Origin: Prorocentrum cordatum
Taxonomy: Eukaryota; Sar; Dinophyceae; Prorocentrales; Prorocentraceae
Reading direction: 5' to 3'
DNA: 64,000 nt
Assembly: GCA_963575745.1 (NCBI GenBank)
Contig: CAUYUJ010016294.1
Span: forward strand, 38,633 to 102,632
The translations under genes and the position numbers were made by a program. Each line of letters starts with the position of its first letter. The first letter of the stretch is position 1. Of this stretch, positions 21,331 through 31,722 are shown one piece after another. A model generated the notes under the pieces. It was not told the DNA's origin. It did no database searches and saw only the letters and a list, made by a program, of their open reading frames with translations.

Positions 21331-22329
21331 AATCTCACTTCACCCACGCGGCCAGGGACAGTGAATGACCGTTCGGCCCCCTCACTCTGACATGACGAGC
21401 ACTGAAAACGCCGAGTAGAAGCGGCTGTGCACTTCTGAGCGCCAGACGGCCAGACAACAAACGCACGAGAGGGGCGGGGTGGCGTATGGCCCATCCACGC
21501 CCGCCTATAGCGGCGTGGGGGATGTTCCCATTCACAGGGAGGAAGATTCAGATCGACCGTGCCTCAGGGCGCGGTCCCGCCTGGCTCGCTGTTGCTGTGC
21601 ATCTGTCGTCGTTCCGTGAGCGAGCGATGCCTTCAGGTTGCGATGCGCATGGAAGCATCGCGCACCGATGCGAATCGCTGCGCGGCGGCAGATTGCGCAG
21701 GTTGCGCCGTTGCATTCGTTGTCGGCTCCGAGGCCGAAGATCAGAGCGGGGTGGGGAGGGCGAGGGAAGGGGCTCGCGGAGGACGGGGCAGGAGAAGTCG
21801 TGGGACATGGAGTCTGGGGCACCACTGCACCCAGAGAGACAATCGACAACTCCGCGCGCATGCGCGCGGTGGGAAGTCGTCCAGACGTCCGCGAGGGTCT
21901 TCAGACGTGACCACTGCCATGGAGGCCTCTGCAGGCGGAGCGTGGCCAGGCAATCGCCCCAGCGCTCCGCAGTCGTGCCGCTAAGAGTTTCCAGCAGGCC
22001 CCAAGCACGTAGGCGTTTGGTGATAGAGAGAAGCTCGAAGCGAGGAGGAGATAATCTGTTGAACCTTTGGCTAGCGCGCGCTGGTGAGGGCGGTGGCCTG
22101 CTCGTGGCGAGCCACCTGCTGCCCCTCGCCTCAGTGGCGCTGGGAAATCACGCGGGGCGGCGGTTCACGCGGGGGAGATTGAAACCGCTGAAGGATACCC
22201 TGCCCACTCTTCGAGCAGGGCGCGCTCCATGTGCCTTGCAGCCGCTCGACGTGGGGAGGGGGCCCATCTGTGCCGCCATTTCGGGCCACTCGTCGGGCTG
22301 CTGCTGTCGACCCCCGAGAATATGGAAAT

Positions 22330-23440
22330 TTAGCGCAGTGCCGCAAGCTCGATGCGCTCAATAGGAGGGCGGTCGCAGGGGCGACGAAAGTGCGTGTCCC
22401 GTGGAACCAAACAAATCAGCCTTGCGGAACGCACTCGGCGGCAGCCGTAGGATTTGGTGAAGCGCGACTTTCTCCTTGAGAACAAAGAGCGGGGTATCGG
22501 ATAAAGCTGAACTGAATAATTCAGCGTGGATGCATCAGTGCTACTGCACACTCGGGTGCTCGCACTTGACGGGCGTTCAGCGCGTGGGATTTCGAAAGAG
22601 AGACCGCGCTTCGCGAGCCGCTTCAGCCCAGATGAGCTGTTCCGTCGCGCCCGGACCAAACTGAACGCTGAGGTGTTTGGCATGGGAGGCAATCTTTATG
22701 TCCGCCCAGCGAGGTATGTACCCCTGCAGATATGAGCGGAGTCTATCCGATACATCGGGGGTGAGATCTGCCGGCAGAGGAACACCCGCCGTCTTGCCTG
22801 TTTGCAATTTCAAGCGCCAGTGCCCCGGCGCGCTCAGAAAAGGGGTAATCCCCAGTCAAATATCGCAGGCGGGGCCGAACCAACCCAGTGTCGTCGGCGC
22901 GACCGCCGACCCCCCCGGCACTTGCCGAGAGACGACGACGACATCTCCCCCGCCAGATGGCGCAAGATCGCGTGCATTGCTATTGCCCAGACCACGCCTG
23001 ATAGTGCGCATTCTTGCGTTACTCTCGATTGGAGGTCATGCAGAAACTGTTGTGATCCCTGGATCGCGGCCAATCCTCGTGGGCCGACATGAGGGGGGAC
23101 AGTGGAGCTGATGCAGCACGTTGGAAGGCCAAGCCGCTCGAGGACCGACCGCGACCAGTCGCGCCGGTCGATATCAAAGGCAACGAGGGCAGAAGCGTTC
23201 GCTGCTGCACATCTGTGGATGCTGGCTCGACGCGCAGCCGCGTCGAGCCTCGAGATGTTGCCCCGCGAGTGCCTACCTGGCACGGGGCCCCGTTGGACTT
23301 CGCGCGCCCTGGCCATCCCCAGACACTTTGGCTTGTGGTTCGCAGCAGAGGCCGCAAATTTTGCGTCTGAGTTCCGCGACGAAAGTGGCCTAATCTGCGA
23401 TGGCCTCCCCATGCGCTTGTGCGCATCGAGAATCTCGCGA
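22330..23440 (-). pseudogene. Reverse transcriptase region of retrotransposon 1, frameshifted
   Basis: One frame (22834-23412) carries RPLSSRNSDAKFAASAANHK, QRGPVPGRHSRGNISRLDAA and ALVAFDIDRRDW (fingers and motif A region), then SRVTQECALSGVVWAIAMHA (motif B; usual form QGCPLSG). A second frame (22577-22813) continues with HAKHLSVQFGPGATEQLIWA, and 22330-22560 gives LNYSVQLYPIPRSLF then the thumb-like LPPSAFRKADLFG in a third frame. The order is right for a LINE polymerase, but at least three frame changes and an in-frame stop near 23455 show decay. Confidence 0.7.
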
Positions 23441-24374
23441 CCCTTTGGCTATATCAAAGGGCGAGTCGTTGAGGGGCTCTGGGATGTAGTGGCCAGCCCT
23501 GAGATGCTGCGGGGGCCCGTGGGGGATGCCGAACTGGGTCTCGGAGGCCATCCAAGCCTTGTGGGGGGCCTATCAGGGCAGGGGGCATTCTGTCGCGCGC
23601 GTTTGATGGTCTGGCGTCGGTCTTCAACGCTTGGGGCCGCCATGTCGGCCATGCTCTGGGCTAGGTCTCGCCTGTCGAGGTGCCTCTGGATCTCCTGCTT
23701 GTGCGCAGGCTGCGCCCGGAGGACCTTGGGCCAGCAGGCGCGGGGCGCCTCTTGGATCTTCTGGGGGTCCCTGTCGATGGCCCCTGGAGTGACCTCTAGG
23801 GCGTGCTCTGGTCGGATCCCCGCTGGACTGAATCGGCAGCCCCTCGGTCTTCGCGTCGTGGCTCTCTGGCGAGTGGCTGCGAAGTTTTACATGGCCCGCG
23901 GCAACTTGGTGGTCTCCCGCGCGCTGAGCAGCTTGAGCAGCTTGAGCGGCGCGCGGCTGCTTGGCATCCAGCTCTGCAGCGCGCGTCGACTTTTCCTGCC
24001 TCCGAAGCGCGTCAGCCGAGTGATGCTATGCGAACCCATCTCGAACAGTCGCGTAGCGCTTGCCGCCCTCCGTCGTCGAGATGAGTAGAGCCACCAGCTG
24101 AACATCTTGTCGCCAGACAGCCTTCGGACTGCTGCGAAAGACGACATTGCGCCTCCCTCGAGCTCGTCTGCCGCCTTCGCGGCAGGGCAGTCGCTGAGGT
24201 TCATCTCTGGTTTGTTTGTCATCCCCCTTCATATTATCTGTGATGCACTACACTGAAACACAAGGGAGAAGCGCCGAGGCCGTCGGCAGCAACGAGTCAA
24301 CTCAATAAATCCTCATATCTGACGTCCGTGAACGCCAGATCTGGGCTGTGCTGGTCATCGGCGTTAGATGGTGC

Positions 24375-24707
24375 CTAGCTCTTCAGAGTGAGGTGTGAGA
24401 TCGAGTGGTCGCTGAGCCTGGACTGCGACATCTCAATGGGGTCCGAGTCGACGGTGAGATAGATGTCAGAGTCGAGGAGGTAGTGCCCTGGAATGCCGAT
24501 GAAAACGCGGTCGATCGCCGAAGCCGTATAATTCTGCCCACTGAAGCGCGTCGGTATTTCCGAGCGCATCCCTCGAGTAAGATTAAGTGGCGACCGCCGG
24601 AAAGCTTCGCCAGGCAGATGAGTGCGAGCGCCAAGTAGTGGGGCAGCCGAGGGCGGCGTCTCGTCGTAGCTGCGCGGCGCCCCCTCTCTGATTCTGAAAT
24701 CGCCCAT
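24375..24707 (-). pseudogene. C-terminal part of an AP-endonuclease-like (EEP) domain
   Basis: The frame ends with SAIDRVFIGIPGHYLLDSDI and, after a short gap, SRLSDHSISHLTL. The R/xDRVF pattern and the terminal SDH motif are hallmarks of the endonuclease/exonuclease/phosphatase fold used by APE-type LINEs. The upstream half (Glu and Asn catalytic motifs) is not readable in one frame. Confidence 0.6.
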
Positions 24708-24826
24708 CGCAGTGCGTGGCCGAGTAAGGGTCTCTCCTCTGTGTTCCAGTCCAGGCTGCGCCTGGAGGAGGGGGGGGGGATGTTCGACTTTTCGGCAGGC
24801 GAAATGTCAGAATTGCGAACGCTCAT

Positions 24827-25815
24827 GATCTGGCAATGTTAATGTCTGGATGTGGCGGGGAAAGAAGGGCGCCCCGACCAGGCAGAAGTTTAATCGACGT
24901 CTAGAGGGTGGTGTCTTGTAGACAACGTGGCCAGGAAAGAAGAAAAAGCCGCTCCACCTTCGCGCTTGAGATGCCTGAGACTGGTAGAACTTGTAGTGGT
25001 GCGGGGAGCTGCCGGTGAGCGCCTCTATCTGCCGTCGATCACTGGGGGTTTCCTGGACGGGAATGGTCGCCCCCTTCTTGATGTAGCGCTCGGGCTTCAG
25101 AAGCCTGTGGTGGCGTCGGCGAGCTGTGCAGCAGTGCAGGCCGTGAGCGTTCGAAGAAACTTGTTGAGCGCATCTATGCTGTGCTCGCTCCAGACGGGGG
25201 CTCCAGCGTGTAACCGACCGCGTGGCTGTATGAATGGCGCGGGATAGAGTTTGGAATTCTGTAGTACTTGTCTGCTTGTCGGTGCTCATGCGATGCGCTG
25301 CAGCTCGATTCCATCGAAGTTGCTTAGCAACAGCTGCGTTGCCGCCGGCCCCCCGCAGGGACAATGGGGACAGAGTCACAAGACACGACCCCGTCGTCGC
25401 CAACATTGCGGGAGATGTGGTCAGCATGCCGTTCAGCGAGCATGTCGTTTTGTATGAAGTTCGCGTCGCAATTTTTAAGGGAACTTGTCCGCATTGGTGT
25501 ACAGAGGGGTGATGACACCATTTGTGTTGTTCGCTAAGAAATTCACCGACTGCCAACCTGTGCGTAAGTTCCGTGTTAATGACACACTTCGTGAGCATGC
25601 GGCTGGTCCTCCCAATACTCGCAAAAAGAATCGTCGTGCAAGTACGTCTCCAACCACATCAGATAATGCCACTCCGGCTGCGGTAATCCAGGGCTCCAAT
25701 GGTCGTCGAACTTCAGTAAATTGAACGGTTGATTATGCCCAATGGTGTATAGGTGCGGGTCGGAAGGTCGATCCCGGACGGCACGAGCGGTCATGTCCAA
25801 TGGAGGTAAGGTAGC
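24827..25815 (-). pseudogene. Unresolved interior of retrotransposon 1
   Basis: The minus strand gives several partial frames (for example 24807-25598 and 25576-25800, the latter with RDRPSDPHLYTIGHNQPFN). Position between coiled coil and endonuclease suggests a decayed linker or RNA-binding segment. No domain can be named. Confidence 0.3.
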
Positions 25816-25955
25816 CTAAGCCATGGCCAAGCAAGCTTGAATACTTTCCACATCTGCACGTAGCCGCTGTTGCTCCTGTTCGGCAGCGGAGGAACGCTGG
25901 TTGATCTCCCTGACGGTGGTGTTGAGGCCGTCGATGCGCGAGCCCTGCTGTCTTA
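25816..25955 (-). pseudogene. Coiled-coil segment of retrotransposon 1
   Basis: Reads QGSRIDGLNTTVREINQRSS then AAEQEQQRLRADVESIQACL to a stop at 25816-25818, with a plausible heptad pattern. A similar coiled coil precedes the endonuclease in retrotransposon 2 (58420-58541), supporting the assignment as its N-terminal region. Confidence 0.5.
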
Positions 25956-26794
25956 GTTAGTTGTCCCGGATCGACCTGGAGCTCTCCTTGTAATGCTTTC
26001 TGAAAGCGAAAGGGTGAGCGAGCCTCTGCATGATCGTGCGGTGGCAAACTTCATCTGGGCCTGGAAGAGGTCGGTAAAGTGCTGCTCAAGAGGAGACTTC
26101 TGTACCTGGTGTAGGGGGTATTGGTGGAAGAGGCTGTGGTTGTTCTCCGCGTCTTGCGATGTGGGTGTCCATTCACGTAGCCGGTGCCGATGCTTCCCAC
26201 GGGTCGCGCTGTTGAAAAGGGATATCGCGGCAGTTCTTCGTCAGGCAAGGTGGCGGACTCCTCAAATTCTTGTGCCAGCCGTTGTTCTTCCAGTAGCTTT
26301 TGAGTTCGCTGTTGTTGTGTCCGGGTAGTGGAAGTACTGGCACGTTGTTGATCACGATTTCTGTCTCGAGCTCAGCCGTCGCTGTCATCATGCCGATGCC
26401 GCCGTTCTCTATCATCACGTCGTTTTCTATCATCACGCCGGCGTGGTTCTCAGCTGGTCACTGGGGTCGTCAAAACTCGATGTCCTCTATGACTGCGAGG
26501 GCCGCTTGCCCCCCACCTCTGCGCCTGGGCCTGCGCCGTCTGGGGAACTGCGTGAGGCTCGAAGAACTGGGCCTGTTGCTGCCGCTCGGGACCATATGGT
26601 AGAACTGCGCCGTGGAGCTGCGACCTGGACAGGAACGCTCAACACGAACACATGTACGGCGAGGCAACCGTGACGGTAGCTAAGCGCGCTGATATGGAGG
26701 GCCACCAGCAAGGCAATGAATGTATGCTGGATTGGTTGGCAGCTCTACCGTGCTTGTTGCTGCAATCGAATGAACCCAGCTGAAGATCGGACAT
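25956..26794 (-). pseudogene. Leader reading frame of retrotransposon 1, broken by stops
   Basis: From an ATG at 26794, 44 nt after the SL relic, one frame runs MSDLQLGSFDCSN and then Gln-rich (ERQQQAQFFEP, QTAQAQAQRW) and Arg/Asp-rich segments (RRRDDRKRRDDRERR), KLLEEQRLAQEFEES and DEELPRYPFSTARPVGSIGT. Three in-frame TGA codons interrupt it. The RD/RS-like stretch is unusual for an ORF1 and might instead come from a captured cellular mRNA. Confidence 0.4.
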
Positions 26795-26838
26795 GGAAGC
26801 CTACACCGCTCAAGCATTTATGGAGCAACAGTGTTGGC

Positions 26839-26860
26839 CTTGAGCCAAAACGGCTACGGA
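26839..26860 (-). other. Spliced-leader relic 1
   Basis: The minus strand reads T-CCGTAGCC-G-TTTTGGCTCAAG, identical to the 22-nt dinoflagellate spliced leader except G for A at one position. It stands at the 5' end of retrotransposon 1 and directly against the GGA tract that begins at 26862. Confidence 0.85.
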
Positions 26861-26861
26861 T

Positions 26862-26927
26862 GGAGGAAGATGAGGATGATGAGAACAAGGAGGAGGAACA
26901 GGAGGAGGAGGAGGAGGAAGAGGAGGA

Positions 26928-26958
<31 letters not shown>

Positions 26959-27412
26959 AGGAGGAGGAGGACAAGGAGGAGGAGGAGGACGCGGAGGAGC
27001 AGGAGGAGGAGGAGGAGGAAGAAGAAGAGGAGGAGGAGAAGCAGGAGCAGGAGGAGGAGGAACAGGATGATGATGAGGAGGAGGAGGAGAAGGAGGAGGA
27101 AGAGGAGGAGGAGGGAGGGTCACGGAGGAACGGGAGGAGGAGGAGAGGAGGAGGAGGAGGAGGGAGGAGGAGGATCAGGAGGAGGCAAAGGAGGAGGAGG
27201 AGGAGGAGGAGGAGGAGGAGGAGGAGGAGGAGGAAGGAGGAGGAGGAGGAAAAGGAGGAGGCGGAGGAGGAGGCGGAGGAGGAGGAGGGGTCACGGCGGG
27301 GGGGGAGGAGGCGGAGGAGGAGGAGGAGGAGGAGGAGGAGGAGGAGGAGGCGGAGGAGGAGGAGGAGGAGGAGGAGGAAAAGGAGAGGGAGGAGGAAGAG
27401 GAAGTGGAGGAA
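26862..27412. repeat. Long GGA-rich tract
   Basis: About 550 bp of GGA with occasional GCA, GGG or AAG. Poly-Glu/Gly/Arg frames on the plus strand and Ser/Leu/Pro frames on the minus are artefacts. Confidence 0.95.
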
Positions 27413-27993
27413 ACAAGAGGAATACGAATAATAACATGACGGGGAGGACAGCGTTGACGACAACGACAATTACCGTTTTTTTTCCGGAAATGATCCTATC
27501 TGTCGATGGGGGATTGCCTCTTGACCTTCAATGTCCTTGATGCCCGCTTTCTTTCTCTCTCGCCCCTCCGAGCGGACTTGGGGTGGCGCACCACCTGCGC
27601 AGGGGGGAAATCGCGTTGGATGGTGGGATAAAGCTCTCCTGTGCGGGGCTTGGGGGGTGGGGTGGCCCGCGTGGATGGCGTCGCGTTATTTGCGTGAGGG
27701 TGCCGGAACGGGCTGTCGGGCGGGATGGCATAGGGGGCTGCTTCTGAAACAAGTTAGGGTACGTAGTCAGCGTCCCCTCGCCTGTCCCATTTTCCTCTCC
27801 TAGCCTTTCCTCCTTTTCCTTTCCTCCACCCCTCTCTTTTTGCTCCCCTCTCCACTCGTCGGTGGCGCCGCTGGCGACTCTGAGCTCCCACCGCAAGAGG
27901 AAGAAACATTGTGGGGGTGCGGGGACTGAGGGGGGGATTGCGGTCCCTGAAGGCCCCCAAATGCTTCTGCAGTGGTCGCTGTGATTTACAACC
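27413..27993. other. Spacer, no gene recognised
   Basis: Minus frame 27528-28097 and plus frame 27531-27803 overlap with unremarkable composition. No domain seen. Confidence 0.5.
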
Positions 27994-28143
27994 GTTGCAA
28001 GGTGTTTGCAGCCCTCTTGCAAGGCACTTGGAAGTGGGATGCAAGTCCGCCTAGCTGTTCCAGGTTTGGTCCACCTGGCAGTTCGGCGGACTAGCATCCC
28101 AATTGCAGGCGCCTTGCAAGCTGACTGAAACCACTTTGCAGCT
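27994..28143. mobile_element. 150-bp foldback element with long arms
   Basis: The left arm has GTTGCAAGGTGTTTGCAG, CTTGCAAGGCACTTGGAAG and TGGGATGCAAGTCCGCC; the right arm in reverse complement gives GCTGCAAAGTGGTTTCAG, CTTGCAAGGCGCCTGCAAT and TGGGATGCTAGTCCGCC. The arms of about 70 bp meet at CCAGGTTTGGTCCACCTGG (28061-28079). Non-coding. Confidence 0.7.
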
Positions 28144-29160
28144 GTTGCAGCTGGTGCAAGTCGAACCGACCATTACAGTTTTGCAGGTCAAAAAACCAAG
28201 ACGCCCCGACATCTGAGACCTCGAGGGTGGCGGAGTGAGGGTGGACGCCTGGAGCCTCGGGCCCCTCCTGAAGCAACACTTCCAGGGGAGCGTCTTAAAC
28301 CTCCAAGCAACGCCTCCAGCATCAACACTTCAAACGCAATCGTGCTGGTGGCTGGTGTGTGTGGGGGCGACTGTCGATGAGGGGAGGGGGAAAGGAATGG
28401 CGAGGCGGATGACGAAACATGTAAGACGAGTGCACGGTACGAACAAATCGGACACGGACAACCCGGGCATATCTGAGAAAACGTGAACTCAGAGGATGTA
28501 TGGGCGTCGCGGCCGTTCCATAATGTCCCAGAACTCCTTGACTAGCCTTGGGGCAGCTTGTCCGCGCGGTTCGAAACCAGAGAAAATACGAGACCTCCCG
28601 CCCTTAGAGGAATCGACCGTAGAGCCCTGCAACAATCGGCCCTCGGCAGAAGCAGCCCTCTAGACCTAAAGGAACACCTTTCTCTATTAGCAGCATCCAC
28701 GTGCGTCGACGCTGACCCTGTTAGCTCGCCCGCGCGCTCCTCGCATCACGAGCCAACTGGGAAGAGATCGCGAAGCAGATCCGCATCCCAATCGAAAAGG
28801 GTGAAGGCCTCACCCTTCCCAGCCGCGTCCCGCCCAGACACCTCGAGGCAGACCCGGTTGTGGCGGCTCGGACGCTCAAGGAGGTCCAGACAAGCCCAGA
28901 CGCGCCCGGTCTTCTCGGTTCTTCACCCTCCCTCCTTCCTTGCGTTCGGCGGATTATTTTAGCAGCTCGGGGTTGTTCCGTTCTGGTGGCAGGAAAGAGC
29001 ATTCAAACCGCCGGACTCCAGACTCAGCGGCGCCGGGATTGCAAAGAGAGGCGGGACAGTGGAGGGCCCGCGAAGGCAAAGAGTATTGTATGTGCAGGCG
29101 TCGGCAAGGAAGTCCCCTTTCCCCCATCCCGTCCCATCATAACCAAAACCACAGACGTCC
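28144..29160. other. Spacer, no gene recognised
   Basis: The plus strand contains RALLASRANWEEIAKQIRIP and ARTLKEVQTSPDAPGLLG-like pieces (28730-28925) that could be remnants of coding sequence, but the frames are short and no family is recognisable. Confidence 0.35.
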
Positions 29161-29189
29161 TTATTTGTAGTACGTATTTTCTATATATG

Positions 29190-29262
29190 GTGTGTGTATA
29201 TATATATATATACATATATGGTATATATATATGTACATATGTGTATATATACACACATAGAG
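29190..29262. repeat. TA/TATG microsatellite
   Basis: Degenerate TATATA/GTATATGT run inside a family D-like context. Confidence 0.85.
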
Positions 29263-29264
29263 GC

Positions 29265-29430
29265 CGCCCCCCCAGAAATCTAGAAATCTGGGCCCCTTCC
29301 CCGGGACTTGTTTTCAGCCGGAGTCGTTTTTTGACGGTCCCAAAGGCCCGGCGAGGGCCTCCAAAGACCGACAATAACGGAAAACCTGTCGTCGTGTTTT
29401 TTTCCACAGCGCGACGGGGTCTTGGAAACC
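29265..29430 (+). repeat. Dispersed repeat family D, copy at 29.3 kb
   Basis: Contains TTTTCAGCCGGAGTCG, TTTTTTGACGGTCCCAAAGG, CCCGGCGAGGGCCTCC and CGCGACGGGGTC in the same order as the copies at 42.4 and 58.9 kb. Confidence 0.65.
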
Positions 29431-29688
29431 AGACCCGCCCCTCCCCATGTACAAAATATCGCGTCCGGTGTGCTTCACGGCGCCCATCCAATCAAGGGCG
29501 CCGCTGCCGGCCAGGCCGCCCTGCGCGACCCTCATATTCCGCGGGCGGCACCCCGAGTGTCTGCCGCGCGGGCGCACTCCCGGCGGCCCAGTTCACGGAG
29601 GGTGACGCCCGACGCTTTGCGGGAGACGCCCGCCCTCCATCCCCCCTGGGAGGGGTCCACCTAGCAGCCCCCCCAGCTCGAAGCTCTC
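29431..29688. other. GC-rich spacer, no gene recognised
   Basis: Overlapping Arg/Pro/Ala-rich frames on both strands without a recognisable domain. Confidence 0.45.
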
Positions 29689-29872
29689 TCCTCCGCCTCG
29701 TCCTCCTCCTCCGCCTCCTCCTCCGCCTCCTCCTTTTCCTCCTCCTCCTGTCTTTCTCCTCCCCCTCCTCCTCGTCCTCCTCCTCCTCCTCCTCCTCCTC
29801 CTCCTCCTCCTCCTCCTCCAATCCTCGTCCTTGCCTCCAATCCTCGTCCTTGTCCTCCTCCTCGTCCTCGTC

Positions 29873-29907
<35 letters not shown>

Positions 29908-29985
29908 CCTCGTCCTCGTCCTCGTCCTCCTCCTCCTCCTCCTCCTCCTCCTCCTCCTCCCTCTCCTCTGTTACGCTCCGTCCTC
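29689..29985. repeat. TCC-rich tract with TCGTGC block
   Basis: TCC tracts at 29690-29820 and 29930-29975, separated by TCCTCG/TCGTGC hexamer repeats (29840-29930). Confidence 0.9.
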
Positions 29986-30239
29986 CCCCTCCTCCTCTAT
30001 TCCTCTTCCTTGTGCAGAACTTTTCCCTGTCGCACCCCGAGGCCACTTTTTAGGGCGGGCCGGTCGTTTTGGCCTCATACTTCCTTACCATTTATGACCC
30101 TAAAGCTTAACCGACGGCAGCAGTTTCCAAGATGGAGGGCGGGTGGTTTTCAAAATGTGGCTCCCGCCTTAGCGCCGCGCGCATTGTTTTTTCCCAACCA
30201 TCCTGTGGTGTTGGGTCCTCGTTTTGAAGAGACGGTGGC
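29986..30239. other. Spacer, no gene recognised
   Basis: Ordinary sequence between TCC tracts; short frames only. Confidence 0.5.
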
Positions 30240-30340
30240 CCGCGTCTCCTCTCCTCCTCCTCCTCTCCTCCTCCTCCTCCTCCTCCTCCTCCTCCTCCTC
30301 CTCCTCCTCCTCCCACCATCATCGTCGTCATCACCGTTTC
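30240..30340. repeat. TCC microsatellite
   Basis: Nearly pure TCC from 30249 to 30312, immediately before the 89-bp satellite. Confidence 0.9.
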
Positions 30341-30347
30341 CATCCCT

Positions 30348-31096
30348 CACACGTTTCGTGGCCCCATAGGAGCTCCGCCGAGGCCCCAGTGCTGCCGCCC
30401 GCATGCGTCACCCACACCCAATTCGGCACACCCCTCACACGTTTCGTGGCCCCATAGGAGCTCCGCCGAAGGCCCCAGTGCTGCCGCCCGCATGCGTCAC
30501 CCACACCCAATTCGGCACACCCCTCACACGTTTCGTGGCCCCATAGGAGCTCCGCCGAAGGCCCCAGTGCTGCCGCCCGCATGCGTCACCCAATTCGGCA
30601 CACCCCTCACACGTTTCGTGGCCCCAGTGCTTGCGTCCCCACACCCAATTCGGCACACCCTCACACGTTTCGTGGCCCCATAGAGCTCCGCCGAAGGCCC
30701 CAGTGCTGCCGCCCGCATGCGTCACCCACACCCAATTCGGCACACCCCTACACGTTTCGTGGCCCCATAAGAGCTCCGCCGAAGGCCCCAGTGCTGCCGC
30801 CCGCATGCGCCACCCACACAATTCGGCACACCCCTCACACGTTTCGTGGCCCCATAGGAGCTCCGCCGAAGGCCCCAGTGCTGCCGCCCGCATGCGTCAC
30901 CCACACACAATTCGGCACACCCCTCACACGTTTCGTGGCCCCATAGGAGCTCCGCCGAAAGCCTCAATGCTGCCGCCCGCGTGCGTCACCCACACCCAAT
31001 TCGGCACACCCCTCACACGTTTCGTGGCCCCATAGGAGCTCCGCCGAAGGCCCCAGTGCTGCCGCCCGCATGCGTCACCCACACCCAATTCGTGAA
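30348..31096. repeat. 89-bp satellite, nine copies
   Basis: GTTTCGTGG starts at 30353, 30441, 30530, 30614, 30667, 30754, 30841, 30930 and 31019. The full unit is 87-89 bp; the fourth and fifth are shortened. Each unit has CCCATAGGAGCTCCGCC, CCCAGTGCTGCCGCCCGCATG and CCACACCCAATTCGGCAC. Units are very similar, so the array looks recent. 89 is not a multiple of three. Confidence 0.95.
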
Positions 31097-31376
31097 ACAC
31101 TTAAGGAACGCGGAGCCCCTCCTCAACGAAAAGGGTTCCTTCTTCAAGGCCCCGACTGTACCACCTCTTTGGGCGCCCGAAGTGGGCACGGGAAACATGG
31201 ACACGCTGCCCAACCATCAATGGTGTCCAAAACCGACGGCGGCCGCTGTTGGGCTGGCGGCCTTCTGTCTTGAATGGGCAAAGTCCGCGGCCACATCGAC
31301 AACGAGTCCTGGACAAAATGCAGAGGAACTACTGTTTATCTTCGTACCCATTCTTGCTTTACCTAATCCGATCGTG
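31097..31376. other. Unique spacer, no gene recognised
   Basis: The plus strand is open as part of 30981-31565 but shows no known domain. Confidence 0.45.
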
Positions 31377-31568
31377 CTGAACCTCCTCCTCCTCCTCCCC
31401 CACCTCCTCTCCGGTGCCTGTAGCAGCACCTCCAGCGCAGCCGTGGTCTCGCGCAGCTCTCGCTCCAGGAAGCCGCACCTCGTGGCCAGCGGCTGCTGCT
31501 GCGCCACCGCCGCCGCGGCGGCATCCCGTGCCGCCTGTGCGCTTGCCGCCTCAGAGCGCGCGTGAGAG
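31377..31568 (-). other. Coiled-coil coding fragment
   Basis: The minus strand reads SEAASAQAARDAAAAAVAQQ, then LATRCGFLERELRETTAALE and VLLQAPERR, an Ala/Glu-rich heptad pattern typical of a coiled coil. It runs into the GGA tract (31570-31722) on one side and a TCC stretch on the other. Probably a fragment or exon of a repeat-disrupted gene; family unknown. Confidence 0.4.
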
Positions 31569-31569
31569 A

Positions 31570-31722
31570 AGAGGGAGGAGGAGGAGGAAGGATGAGGCGG
31601 AGGGGGAGGTGGAGGTGGAGGAGGAGGAGGAGGAGGAAGAAACAGGCAGGAGGAAGGAGGAGGATGAGGAGGAACAAGGGAGGAGGAGAAGGAGGAGGAG
31701 GAGGAGGAGGAGGAGGAGGAGC
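31570..31722. repeat. GGA-rich tract
   Basis: GGA/GGT repeats, purest at 31680-31722. Confidence 0.9.

Larger units (their letters stand above)
21331..26860 (-). mobile_element. Decayed non-LTR retrotransposon 1 (AP-endonuclease type), SL-headed
   Basis: Minus-strand order from the 5' end is: SL relic (26839-26860), an Arg/Gln-rich leader reading frame broken by stops (about 25950-26794), a coiled coil (25816-25955), the end of an endonuclease domain (24375-24560) and reverse transcriptase segments (22330-23440). This matches a LINE-like element with an APE-type endonuclease before the reverse transcriptase. Frames shift repeatedly (for example near 23440, 22830 and 22560), so nothing full-length can be made. 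The 3' end is placed near a CAACAA tract without firm evidence. Confidence 0.7.

Noticed and set aside
30348-31096. Satellite as a CRISPR array
   Set aside because: Units are contiguous with no unique spacers, and the organism appears eukaryotic.
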